From NCBI GenBank assembly GCA_043228905.1, contig JBHGNT010000105.1, positions 1 through 64,000 of the forward strand: a stretch of 64,000 nucleotides of DNA, in the 5' to 3' direction. The notes below the pieces were generated by a model. The model saw only the letters and a program-made list of their open reading frames with translations. It was not told where the DNA came from and ran no database searches. The first letter of the stretch is position 1; each line of letters begins with the position of its first letter. This document shows positions 38,553-50,602 of the stretch, one piece after another. Source of the DNA: Azolla caroliniana (taxonomy: Eukaryota > Polypodiophyta). A program made the position numbers and the translations under genes.

Positions 38553-40441
38553 TCCTTCTCAATTCTACAATGAAAGGATAGGAGTTGCTTGTATGCACAT
38601 GCCGAGGTCTATTATCCTCCCCCGCATCTACATTGTATAAAAGATAATGATAAAAGGGTCTTGGTTTCCCTACCTTTCAACAAACCGCCAAATATAGTTT
38701 TTTTCTGAAGTAAAAAGGTATCTCTTTTCCGTGTTGGTATCTTGAACCACAATAGTTAATCGATCTTTATGAGGAAATTTTCCTTCGATATATTTTTCTT
38801 CTTCTTTGAGGTGAGGTTTTGAAGTTAATGTTGAATGTGTGGCATAAACAAAGGAAAACATAATCTCGAAATTTAGTAGTTGATGTCTCAATTGAAGATT
38901 GGAATCAAGCCACTCCAAAACTTGTAATGCTACTTCAACCAACTAAACCAGAATAACAACCAAAACGTTTTTGTGGGGTGGTGCCAATAATAAAACCATA
39001 AAGCTCAAGCAAGCAAAATAAATTAACAATACAAATGGGTGCTACCAAAATATTCTATGAGATCCAAGTATGTTCTTGAATTTGTTCTTTTTTTAAAAAG
39101 CAATTGCAACTTGTTGGCAAAACTAGGCAAAAATTTCCAAGACAAACATCATCTAGGTTTTAACCTTATGAATGAATATTTCCAAGAAGTTCTAACTAGA
39201 AATTGATATGTCACTGTAGCCATACCATCATCTTGAGTTTATTCTTGTGAATGAATGCAACAAGGTTGGTTGTAACTACATACAAATTGAGATGCCAATC
39301 AGGTTTTCTCGCACCCATATCAAACAATACAACTTCAATATAGAGTTCTTCACATTTGAACTAAACTAAATAAAAATTTACCTGTGGAAGTTGAGATAGG
39401 TTGAATTTCTTTTGATTCTTGTATAAATCTAAAATTTTAATAGGTTGAAATAGCATTAATAGACCAATGTATATATAGACTGTAGCAAGAGATTGAGATA
39501 GATTGGAACCTTTGAAACCTGCAACGCTCAATGTTATGCTTAAGAATTTTGCAACGATGATAAAAAGTAGCTTTATGAACTTCACTTACATATCGTTTCA
39601 GAAACAATTAAGTCTTTGGATAGCTTTACATGAGACAAATGACAAAGGTCACACAATATGCTTCAATGACATCAGGTGGTTATATAAATCGTCTTGGCCC
39701 ACATCATCAAAACGTGGACTAAAGTGATAAAGTTAGTACTTGTACCACCCCTTGGAAGATGATGAAAACAAGGATTACTATCTGGATTCAGTCATTCAGG
39801 TGGATAAAGTGGTTACTTTCATTTAAAATAAACCAGCTACAACCTGGGAGATTAGCAGAAAAACAGGCTTACAATAGATGGAGGCCTGGATATTCCACTC
39901 AAGTAGAAAAGAGGCGTTTCTATCAAATAGGTTTAATGGACGTACGTTCCTGAGTATTAAAAGTTTAAGAAGAAAGAGAGCTTCATTGCATTGTGGGTGA
40001 TGTGGAACAACATAAGAAATTCCTTACATTTTCTCTTACCAAAGCATTTACATACAAGGACGTTCTTGTGCATCACTTTCAATTAAAATGAGGGGCTCAA
40101 AGTTTGTGAATTCCTTTGGTGGTTTGAACAGATTCCCTATAGCTTATCAAGAAAAGGTTATTTCACCCAAATGATCAGATTTTAGGCAAATCTAAGTTAG
40201 AACTTAGGAGCACTGATCTATCATTGATTAATCATGTCTCTTACCACAAAATATTCAGATATATGTTATAATAAAAGGCCTTCGTCCATACAACTCACAT
40301 CCATAGGGTGGATCTAGCAGCTTCAACACAAAAAGAAGGCCATCAAAAAAAGAGCCTAAATAGTAAACGGGAAGGGGGGGTTACCGAAGGTTCAAATAGA
40401 ATGATTTTCCAAAATAGAACAATGGTCGGAGAAACAAATCT
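38553..40441. other. Intergenic between convergent GDSL and DUF1218 genes
   Basis: Contains the two 3' flanks. Short open frames on both strands have no recognisable features, and no repeat of note is seen. Confidence 0.45.
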
Positions 40442-42784
40442 TTATGAGTAGGAAGCCATATTCACACCAGCTTCTCTATTAAACTGGTTCTTCCAAGATC
40501 CTCCTTGAGCTTTTGAATGGCAGAGATAATAAGCAATACTGAGGATAAATGTGAAGAAAGTGAATGCTACACCCGAAGCAAAAGTATCTTTGCGAATTGC
40601 CCCACATGATATATCAGTGACTGCAAAATATGAAAAATATCTTATATGTTTGGCATTCTGTACTGCTCCTGCTAAATAGCACGCTCCAGCAATGATAAAA
40701 GATACCCTGGATCATTGAAAAACCACAGTTAAAACCATTTGTGAAGATCTAAGGGAATCTGCCATATAGCCCAGAATTCTATGCACAATTGTTTCTAAAC
40801 TATATTGCGCCTATCAAGAGAGCATTATTACAATCCAAATTTCAAATTAGGTACAATGTGAAGGAATAAGGAATGAGATCATGACTTCTAACATATCTCA
40901 GGTAGAGAATCTCAAAAACTATGTTTGGTACATATTTACAATCTATTACTCTGATGACTTCATGCGTGTCACTGTGGAGTAAATATGAAAGTTAAAGAGA
41001 ATGTCGGGATTTGTAACTGCCTCACAAAGTAAATACGTAAGGCATAAAGAAGTTAAGGAAGTACATTTATCCGGGCATGGCCTCTCACATTATATTTTTC
41101 TTTCGGAAGTAAACAAATAATGTCGCTTAGTATTAGAACAGATTTCAAAGATGAACTAAGGATTATCAAATCGTAATGAAATGTATTCTCCTGGCGGATC
41201 CAATACATGATGGTAAATGCAAACGAAAGAACTTCAACAGTCTAACTTCAAAGAGAAACCAAAGATTACAAATTCAGAATAAAGAAAGAGAAAGACATCA
41301 CAAGCTCATCTTCCTACATGGCGAAATGCATGATGTTAAATCCAAGGAGCAGCAGTAAAGACAAATAACAACATATTTTGAGAGAGAGAGAGAGAGACAA
41401 TAAAGATTATGAGTAGAGGATGAGTAAAACAATGGCAAACAAGCATACTCCCAAAAGGATGAAATACGTCAACAAATACCAGAAAAGAACAGGTTTTCAG
41501 AGAGAAGGGGAGAGAGTAACGATGTATTACCAGTTGAGGATGAAGAAAATGATAGCAAAAGCTCGAGCTCCCCCAGGTTTAAGCGGATTCCCACAGCAAA
41601 GACATCGTGTTGCAGCCCCAATAATCACTTGGCTAGTTAAGAGGAACAATAAGGCTCCAACACTCAATCCAGAAGCTATATCAGATGAATAATAACACCA
41701 GTGGTGAGTACTTGTATCATCATTTTGTGGCACACCCTGCAAGAAATTCGGAAAAGAATGGGGTTGAAAACCTCATATCAGGAACATGGATTTCATACTT
41801 GTAGCTGCCACATCTTGGGTTAAAATAAGTAGCTTTTAGATTTAGTTGTTATTCACAGATACTATGAGAAGATCATAGACTCCCGTACAACACACAGAAG
41901 ATATCAGAATATAGAACCCAACTGAATTCACAACTAAAATAGGTTAGCTTCATGTACATGGAGCGTGTGTAAAAAGTACGAAGTTAACTCCCTGCACATT
42001 GATAACCATAAAACAAGATAGTTCTGTATTTAGTGGTAAAACATTCAGTGTTAGGGTTTTCCCTGCACATAAAGCATGTATAACATGTACAACGACCACA
42101 AATAATGCTTTTCTCCATGCATGAAGACTATCTAGTAGCTGTAATACAAATTTAGCTAGAAACTGGCCGAATTGAAGGCTTGGATACGGGAGCAAAATAA
42201 ATTTTTTTTCTATGCCCACCAAGAATAATCAACTGTTTACATTTCTCGTTTGGTAGTAAGAAATCTAGCAATATTAAGGTGTAATAAAAACGGGCGAAGT
42301 TGATGCTCATTTCCCCTTCAGAAGGGGAAGAAACCAGCAATACTAGAAGCTCATAATGCCTGATAGTCGTAAGTAGCTCTAAAACCTAAGGACATAAACA
42401 CGTAGAAATCAGGAAATATAGTTACTTCTGATTTACATAAGTAGCTCTAAAAACTCAGATGTGGCGATTAACTCTCTGAGACAAAAAAAAAAAAACAGTA
42501 AAGGAGGAAAGGAAACCAAGAGATCTAGTTAGAAAGACAAACGTTGCTGAAATTTTTAGCAAAGAAACTGCAGAACTTGAAAAAGAAAAAGGCGAGAAGA
42601 GTTCCTTTAAACTCATAAGTCAGGAAAAGAAACGGAAAGGAAGAGAAAAGGAGGAAGGAAGGTGGGAGAGAGAGAGAGAGAGAGAGGTTACAGTGGCGCG
42701 TCTCTGCACTGCTCCGATGCCGAGTCCGAAGGCGATGAGGTCGAGGATGAAAACCAAGACGATGACGAGCGTAGTAGAAGCCAT
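40442..42784 (-). CDS. DUF1218 four-pass membrane protein (MWL/DESIGUAL-type family)
   Basis: Plant-specific DUF1218 family membrane protein. Family members have been linked to secondary-wall lignin and leaf symmetry, but the role of this copy is unknown. Exons in transcript order: 42784-42692, 41736-41531, 40706-40442. The model closes in frame at 187 residues, typical for the family. Hydrophobic segments: N-terminal VIVLVFILDLIAFGLGIGAV (7-26), SGLSVGALLFLLTSQVIIGAA, FAIIFFILNW continuing across the exon junction into VSFIIAGACYLAGAV, and FASGVAFTFFTFILSIAYYLC. Conserved Cys residues appear as HWCYYSSD, CLCCG and DISCGAIRK, and NPLKPGGARA is the family signature. Introns are 955 and 824 bp. 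A 21-bp element overlapping the region just upstream of the ATG is duplicated 71 bp away (42787-42807, 42858-42878). Confidence 0.92.
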
Positions 42785-43243
42785 GGAGCTTTAATGGAGA
42801 CCTTCAGACTCGAAACCACGCCGCCGTCAGAGCGAGATCGTCTTGTGCGAGCGACGCAGCTTTAATGGAGACCTTCAGGCTGAGATACCACAGTATGTAT
42901 GTATATGAGAGAGAGAGAGAGAGAGATCGTTCCCGCTCGAAAGGAGAATTTATTTACTACTTATTTTTTTCTCATTTGTTATTTCTTATTTTGATATCTA
43001 TATTTATTATTAATGATGATTTATTATTTATTATCTATAAACTTCATTATTCTACTTTTTTGGCTTTATATAAATACATATGTATGTAGACGTAATACAG
43101 ATATGTATTTATGCTATTTCTTATTTGATGTCTTTATTCATTATTCTTTATTATTTACTATTTATTGTTTATTATTTATTATTGTTTATTATTTATTATT
43201 GTTTATTATTTATTATTTATTATTTATTATTGCTTATTATTTT
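42785..43243. other. DUF1218 promoter/leader side and TTATTAT-rich DNA
   Basis: Holds the 21-bp duplication near the DUF1218 start, a GA run at about 42907-42925 and a long low-complexity TTATT/TTTATTAT tract from about 43130. No gene is seen. Confidence 0.6.
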
Positions 43244-43555
43244 GGCAAAAGTACCATGATACCCCTGGAGGTTCGTCTATTTACCAGAATGCCCCTGGAA
43301 GTTCCAAATTTACCAAACTATCCCTATGTCTAAAAAATTACACTTTATAAAGTAATTATACACTCAAATCTACAAGCCCTATTTACCAAAGATGAAAGAA
43401 ATGGACCCGCACTAGCCCTATTTACCAAATATTTGAGTATATAGTTAATTTATAAAGTGTAATTTTTTGGACATAGGGGTAGTTTGGTAAATTTGGAACT
43501 TCCAAGGGCATTCTGGTAAATAGACGAACCTCCAAGGGTATCATGGTATTTTCCC
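43244..43555. mobile_element. MITE with about 110-bp terminal inverted repeats (Mutator-like?)
   Basis: The two ends are long inverted repeats: the left arm (43244 to about 43355) carries GTACCATGATACCCCTGGAGG, GTTCGTCTATTTACCAGAATG and AATTACACTTTATAAA in order, and the right arm (about 43445-43555) carries their complements with a few mismatches and a one-base indel near the tip. The inner 90 bp is unpaired and there is no coding capacity. Flanks TATTATTTT (43235-43243) and TATTATTTA (43556-43564) could be a 9-bp target-site duplication with one mismatch, which would fit Mutator-type elements. The surrounding DNA is TTATTAT-rich, so that evidence is weak. Confidence 0.75.
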
Positions 43556-43728
43556 TATTATTTATTATTTACAATTCGTTATTTATAATCTTGATCATTC
43601 TACTTTTGCTTTCTCCTTTTCGCTTTATAAATATAAAGATATTTAGCTTTTCTTATTTATTCCCCCACTCCACCACCACCACCCACCAACAACAAACAAC
43701 AAAATGAATGAATAAATATACATATGTA

Positions 43729-43747
43729 GATCGATCGATCGATCGAT
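43729..43747. repeat. (GATC)n microsatellite
   Basis: Nearly five GATC units. A (GATA)n run follows at about 43998-44018. Confidence 0.9.
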
Positions 43748-44571
43748 AAAGAATAAGAGGGCCCCCTTCCCACGGCCTCGTTTTCACACCCTTTCAGCCT
43801 TGTGCACAAAAGAAGAAGAAGCATAAGCTCTGGGCCAATGTTCGTCCTTTATCTCTCTTTACGAGTGTACGGTCCGGTCTTTCGCTCTCCGTTTTGTTTC
43901 TGATGTGAACTTGTCGGCAATCTCCTTTTGTAGTGAAATTCCAAAAGAAATGTGTGTGTCTTATGACAGTGATGAGTAGTGCCTATTACAGAATGAACAT
44001 AGATAGATAGATAGATAGCATTAAAACCCATTTTTAGATAGAAAACCTAAATTTTGAAAAGGATAGTGGGAACGATCTCCCACCACACTAAGTTTCTTTT
44101 AGAGGGAACAATCCTCTTTGCCCTGTGAAATGGGAAACTTCTCTTTTACATCGTAAGCTCGTGAACATGAGACTTGAGAGTTTAGTGTTTTCCTTGCATG
44201 AGTCTTCAATCTGTGTCGAACATAATGTGGCTTGAAAAAAGTCAAGCACATTTTTCGGCTTTAGTGAAACTTTACCATGGATATACCAACAAAATTTACC
44301 ATGGTTGCCTTGCCTATGTAGTGCACACCTCATGGTGAGCTTTAGACCATACATCATTTACTTCCCAAACTTGTGTATTAAATGTAAAAATATTAATCAA
44401 AGGTTTTTTTCCTTGCATTTTTTCTCCTATTGCTAAAGTTGTTAGGTCCTTTCCAAACAACTCAGGTAGCAAATGATGCATGTTTGCCACTAGTGTGACA
44501 AGTCCCCTAGATAAGTAGGAAAATGTTGGTAATTTAATGAGCAAACGAGGAGAATAGTGTCATTTTGTTTT

Positions 44572-45370
44572 TGTAGGTACACGATTTTGGTGGTAAATTA
44601 GCTAGAGTGAGATGGTTGATGTGGATTAATGAAGCACGATTCATGTTTTTTATAAGAATGAGTGTTGGAGGTGTGGGGGTTGAAGCATAGTCTCTTCAAA
44701 AGAGTAGACTCATTTAGTTGTTTGTATGTACAAGATTTTGGCGGTAATCAACAAGAAGTTTGATGTGGACTTGATGAAGCAAAATGGATGTTTTTTATAA
44801 GGATGAGTGATGGTGGTGTGGGGGTTGAAGCATAGTCTATTCATAAGCTTAGACTCGTTTAGTTGTTTGTATGTACAGGTATTGGCAGTAATCGGCGAGA
44901 AGTTTTATGTGGACTTGATAAAGCAAAATGTATGTTTTTGGATAAGGATCAGTGATGAGGGTGTGGGGAGCAAAGCATACTCTCTTGAGGGGATGAGGAA
45001 ACACGACTCATTGTATTGTTGTATGTGCAAGATTTTGGTGGTATTCAGTGAGATGGATGATGTGGACTTAATGAAGTAGAATTGATGTTTTGGATAAGGA
45101 CGAGTGATGATGGTGTGGAGGTCGAAGCATATTCATATGAGAATATGAGGAATTTAGACATATTTTATTGTTTATGTGTAAGAATTTGGTGGTATTCAAC
45201 GAGATGGTTGATGAGGACTTAACGAAGCAGGTTTTATGTTTTTTATAAGGACGAGTGATGATGGTATGGGGACCGAAGAATAAGCTCACGAGGAGAGGAG
45301 GGAACTTTACTTAAATTGTTGTTGTATGTACAAGGATTTGGTGGTAATCTGGCAAGATGGTTGACGTAGA
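44572..45370 (+). repeat. Diverged tandem array, about 150-bp period, just over 5 copies
   Basis: The anchor TGTATGTACAAGATTTTGG, with variants, recurs at about 44572, 44722, 44868, 45020, 45172 and 45323, a spacing of 146-152 bp. Each unit also carries GAAGCATA and TATAAGGATGAGTGATG-type blocks. A plus-strand frame is open through parts of copies 2-4 but breaks in copies 1 and 5, so coding function is doubtful. Confidence 0.85.
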
Positions 45371-48300
45371 AAGAGGAAGCATAATTGTTGTTTTTCAATC
45401 ACAAATGTGAAAAGTGATTCTCTTGAAAAACCAAACAACATAGTTGGTCGCCTTCAAATCCAAGATGTACATGCATGGAATACAATGTTATCTACCTTGA
45501 GAGCTTGTGGTAGCATTTGTTTTTTTTAATAAAGATTATGTTGAACAAGAGCAGGTTGAAGAAGTATTGAATGGCTCATAATTATGCCCAAAGAGGGTTT
45601 GTTTCCAAATAGAGCTACTTTCATTGTTGTCTATGGATATGAATACCTTGGAATGTGTCTAGGGAATAGATTGTAATTACTAGGTTGTTTTCTCTATGTT
45701 GGAGTACATAGATTTGTTTCCTCGACCATTGTCTTACACAAGAGGGCTTGGGAAAAAATACTTTGTATGTTGTAACCATTATGATCTTTCTATATAACCA
45801 ATGGAAGGACATTTTGTTTTGACAAAAAAAAGGTAGGAAAATGTTGTCCCAGCACTAATGAAACAAGTTCATAATCAATCATATAAAAAGAGTGAAGCCT
45901 TCTCTCGTTTTCAAAACAAACACCTAAGATGTAGACATTAACGACATCGAATAATGGCCATAGGTTATTTGTGTTATGGCATATTTCCCTAATTCAATGT
46001 GATGATGGCTACACTATAAACCCCATTTCAATGAACCTACTTGAATGCTATGATTGCATGTATAAAACATCAACATAGAGCATGACACAAATTTTGCCTT
46101 TTTCTTTGGAATGAAGAAAACAGGATTCCTCGAGCTGCTTGTTGATTCACCGCAATGGGTATGTGGCAATCAACTACACTCTATACATCATCATGATTTA
46201 CCCTCTTTGCAATCCAATTTTTGTTGCCCTTGTAACTAATAAAAGTATGTTGCATCTCTATGGTTATGATGTATTGTCTATATAACGTTGATTGTGTTTG
46301 TGATTGCTTGACATTGGTAGTGGATACCTTGCATTGACACATAAGATCATGGTATTCTCATTGTAGTTTTTATTTGGACACACAACCATATCTACTGAAC
46401 CTCCTTAAACCTATAAAAAAAATTATCATTCAAATCTTTGTTATTTTGTTGCAATCATGTTTAGTTTTGTTGTTTAAAAAGAGCAAAAGTACTGGGATTT
46501 ATATATTTGGAAACCCATAAGTAAATGTCGAGACAAAACTAGATGATAATAATAGCTGGTTAACATTCATATACAAATAGACATTCGGTTTAGTGTGCAC
46601 TGAGGGGTTTTCTAAAACATTTTAGGGGTTTTGGAAATTTTTAGGGTTTTCTGAAATATTTCCTTCTGTGCTCTAATCATACAATTCTTTGATAAGAAAA
46701 GTGATCAATGTACGTGATATAATTGACTTGAAACGTTTCTGGTTTCAGCATACATACTCTTCAATTTCTTTCTCGATTCTAAATTACCTTTAGTTTTCGC
46801 CTTTTTGCTATGTCAGAGGGATACATTCATTATGCAACAAAACTAATAAACTTCCTTGGATGTGATGAGTTTTTTTCTTGCGTTTTCTTCCTAGTGGCGG
46901 CAAGTTTGAGGAATTGAAGTGCAGATGGAGGAGAGAGAAAAAGAGAGTGGGGGAGCAATGGACAAATCACAAGCAGCAACTTCTGCCATCTTTGAGAATA
47001 AACAAGATGCATAGGAAGAGAGAGGGAAGGAGAGAGGTTTTCTTCATGCAAGAAAATAGCATGCACGCACGCACGCACGCACGCGGCACAAGCACACACA
47101 AAAATAGAAGGACAATAGATGGAAGTTTTGTTGCACATGGAGAAGGAGAGCTCACGTTCACGATCGATCATTGCACAAACTTGACTATTCACAATCATCA
47201 AGAATTGTTTGCCCTTCTTTGTGTATGTTCGTTAATCAAGAATCAAAATCACATCACCAACATACATGTGGTACCTAAAAAGGGTGGTTTGTGCCCATAA
47301 GTGACGACGACGAAGATGGTGACGGTGACAACAATGACGGTTTCGACGATGAAGAAGGTACAATGTAGCCTGTCTACGAGTCTCATCATATCTTAGAGGT
47401 CATCCTGTGCATGTATCTCACTCGTACCATTCGGTACACCCCCTGATGGACTATTTACTGCTAATAAAACATGACTTCGCGTGAGTTGTAGCCTTCGGGC
47501 AAGCCAAAGATAAAAAATACTAAAGTAGTATAAAAAAAAGAAATAAAAAAAGAATCAAAATCACATACTCATAATTGTAAACACTCACACATAAACTCAT
47601 TTTGTTGTTTCTAAATGTTTAGAACATAGTTTCAAATTGGTTTAATGTAATTTTGTCATGAAACAATGTAAACTTTTTTATTTGGATTTTGACCTCTATA
47701 CAAAAAAAGCGCACTTAATAGAATGGTGCAGTTAAGTGGGCACACAGTTAACCGAATGTCTATTGTATTTGCTTTCATGACTTGTAAAATAGCATTGTAT
47801 TCTAGGAAAATATAACAAGCAAAGGTTGCACTATCATGCCAATTGTATGTCACAAGTTTCACACATTTTGCCATGATGTCATAAGGGTTTGAAATTGTAT
47901 TGTCGATAACCTTCTCAAGGATGTTGTTATTTATCTGGCAAATATATATCTCCCCACTCATTATGGCTTTGGAGCACACATGCATAAAAAATTGTTATAC
48001 TTGTAAATTGTGATTAGAAGTTCCCATGAGAAACAAAATAAAACAATATGCACTACTTTTGCATTCTCGACTCCTTTTCTTCATTGTCCTCTCCGGTCTC
48101 TCCATCGGAACAAAACAAATATTTCTTCATATCGATATAACACCTCTTTCATTTGCTTACAACCCCAACTCATTTTTTACTTGAACATCCCATTATCTTG
48201 TTGTGCACGTATTTTTGTGTGATCATATTCCTTTCTCAGCTTAGATAACATCAACATTTAGTAGATTCACTTTCATAATGATTCAGTCCAACTTTGTCTT

Positions 48301-49739
48301 TGTTATATCGACGATAATTGTATCTCTAACTAATTCTAAACTATATATGTAACTAGCACTGAATGGGAGATAACTTATACGTAGAAGTACGAGGCCATCT
48401 ACGTAAAGTAAGGACTATCACGCACCATTGTATGACAAACCTTATCCATTTACATCATGCATAAATTGAATGGATAAACCGTCACTACAAATCTACCAAT
48501 CATGTTGTAAAAGTTGTTAACTTTGGATACTCCCAAGATGGTTGTGTATTCGAGGAGTGAGAATTAATGAAAATTTTTAACCTACTTTAAGTTCTTCTTC
48601 AATCGCATTATGGATCAAAAGCACGCGATCTAGCACATGAGATTTGTATATGGCACATACTAAGGATTTTATTAGTGGAGGAAAAAGAAGACGCGATGTT
48701 CATATCAACGTATTGTGAATCTGGAATCATCAAGTGTAAGATCGTGTGACATTGGACGAGCAAGCTTTCACAAGTAAAGATAGGCCGATGAGTAAACGCG
48801 AAGAAGAAGAGCTAATAACATGTGGAAGTGAGTCCATACACTTAGGGGGAGATTGTAATGAAGGTCTAATTGGTGGAGATTGTAATCTCAAAACCAAATA
48901 TTGAATACATTTTGTTTGCTTTTCCTCTTGCACCAAGGTTGCACTTACGTCCCTTCTTGCTACATTTTGCGTATTTTTTATAGTTTGATCTATTGCATTT
49001 GACATACTTGCAAGCCAACTATCTTTACCTAGCATGACCTCTTCTAGATCCTTGTCAATAAGCCCATCGACGGACTTGACCATGTTAAAAAAGAGTCTCT
49101 CGAGTGATGAAATTCTTGAATCAAAGAGGTTTACAAGCCATCGAACTAGACAACATAAAAGTCCACCATCAACACATTTCGATTTGTAACTATAAAATTT
49201 GATGGCCATCCCATCCATCCATAAGGCCACAGTAAGGTAACGATGACCACACGGTGCGATTATATAGGTAATATTTTGATAGATCTGGACATGTGGCTCT
49301 CGGGAAGGTACCCCTATATGCTAACCTAGTGGTAAATCTAAGATGACGATGCGTTGTCCTATCGACACAGATATATGGGAGGAAGCGCAGTGGGTCGGGT
49401 GGACACGAGGCATGTGTGGTGTTTGCAAATGAGATACATAGATGTATGGGCGAAAGGAGGAGTAAATATGAAGCAGTTCCAACGGATGAATTCAATTTTA
49501 ATTAAGGCTTGCGGATGGATGGAGGAAGAAGAAGAAGAAAGGGGAAGGCCGGACAGGTGTGAAACGGACGGACCATGGACACACAACAGACCAAAAGCAA
49601 GCAAAAATGTCAGAGGGAAGAGGAGGAGGAGATATGGATAAAAATCATAAATTTGTGTAAACTTGAGCTTTCATGGCATCATCATCATCATCTTCATCTT
49701 CTTCTTCTTCTTCATCGCCTTTGGTTTTCTGTCTTAACT
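45371..49739. other. Intergenic, gene-poor
   Basis: AT-rich DNA without a supportable gene. Notable items are a (GCAC)n run near 47063-47084, a copia-like polypurine-tract motif at 48844-48853 and an unrecognised 166-codon minus-strand frame at 48730-49230 (listed separately). CAT and CTT runs at 49676-49713 precede the leader of the carrier gene. Confidence 0.45.
48730..49230 (-). CDS. Unrecognised 166-codon open frame
   Basis: Open frame of 166 codons, unusually long for this AT-rich intergenic stretch. It contains SISSLERLFFNMVKSVDGLI-like amphipathic sequence and a Ser-rich tail. It begins at an ATG but I recognise no domain. It overlaps the copia-like polypurine motif on the other strand. 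It may be chance or retroelement debris. Confidence 0.15.
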   Translation of the reverse strand: MALWMDGMAIKFYSYKSKCVDGGLLCCLVRWLVNLFDSRISSLERLFFNMVKSVDGLIDKDLEEVMLGKDSWLASMSNAIDQTIKNTQNVARRDVSATLVQEEKQTKCIQYLVLRLQSPPIRPSLQSPPKCMDSLPHVISSSSSRLLIGLSLLVKACSSNVTRSYT

Positions 49740-49781
49740 CAGAGAGAGAAAGAGAAAGAGAAAGAGAAAGAGAAAGAGTGA

Positions 49782-49813
<32 letters not shown>

Positions 49814-50462
49814 AGACAGAAGCTAGAAGCCTAAAACCTAACTAGAGCCCGAAACCCCTCCTCTAAATCTGTCAGAGAGTTATCCTTTTGTAACTTGTTG
49901 CATATTCAGAGCGAGGGCCAGAGTGTGTGCGTGCGTGCAAAAAGCAAACCCTAAAATTTCCTTTTTTGTCCAGATTTCTTCCCCACTTTTTTGGTCTGCA
50001 AAAGGTTAGTACTAAAATCTGACCCAAAACACTAAAATCTATCACCGGTTCATACTCTTCTGTTGCATCAGATACAGAGAGAGGGGCAGAGGGAATTTTT
50101 TTTGCGTTGTTTTGGCTAATTTTTATTCCATATCCGGATCACTTGGATAGGCACTAACCTGATCCAAATCCCTAAAGCCCTAAATCTATCAGAGAGGTAA
50201 AACTTCCTTCGCTTGCATCATAGATAGAGAGTCCATAGTTTATTTTCTTTTGTTTCGCTTATTCAAATATTTCATCCCCCACTCTTTTTTTTTATTTTAA
50301 AATCTTGTGGGTCTGCAAGATTAGGCATTAATCTGATCCAAAATCCAAATCTCTGAAATTTTTCCCATCAGAAGGTTATAGATTTCTTCTCCCACTGTGT
50401 TTTCGTTTGTGTTTGTGCTTTTATTTGGGTCTGCAAGGATAGGTACTAATCTAGATAAGAAG
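49740..50462 (+). promoter_or_regulatory. Leader/upstream region of carrier gene, degenerate tandem repeats
   Basis: (GAAA)/(GA) runs at 49740-49777 and a (TG)n run at about 49782-49803 are followed by about four diverged copies of a unit. Each contains TCTGCAA (or its equivalent), a TTAGTACTAA/TAGGCACTAA/TAGGCATTAA/TAGGTACTAA motif (at about 50004, 50149, 50322, 50441) and CTAAATCTATCAG-type sequence. The last copy ends just before the ATG at 50463. It is probably 5' UTR, though I see no direct evidence of transcription. Confidence 0.5.
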
Positions 50463-50570
50463 ATGAGCCTTCGGGCTGAGCATCATCAACAACAACCATC
50501 GCCATCAACATTATCAACATCATCAACATCCGCCTCCTCTTCACCATCATCATCATCATCGTCGTCGTCG

Positions 50571-50602
<32 letters not shown>

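Noticed and set aside
46830-47300. Overlapping frames of 123 and 140 codons on opposite strands
   Set aside because: Composition is driven by GA- and GCAC-rich repeats, with no conserved features.
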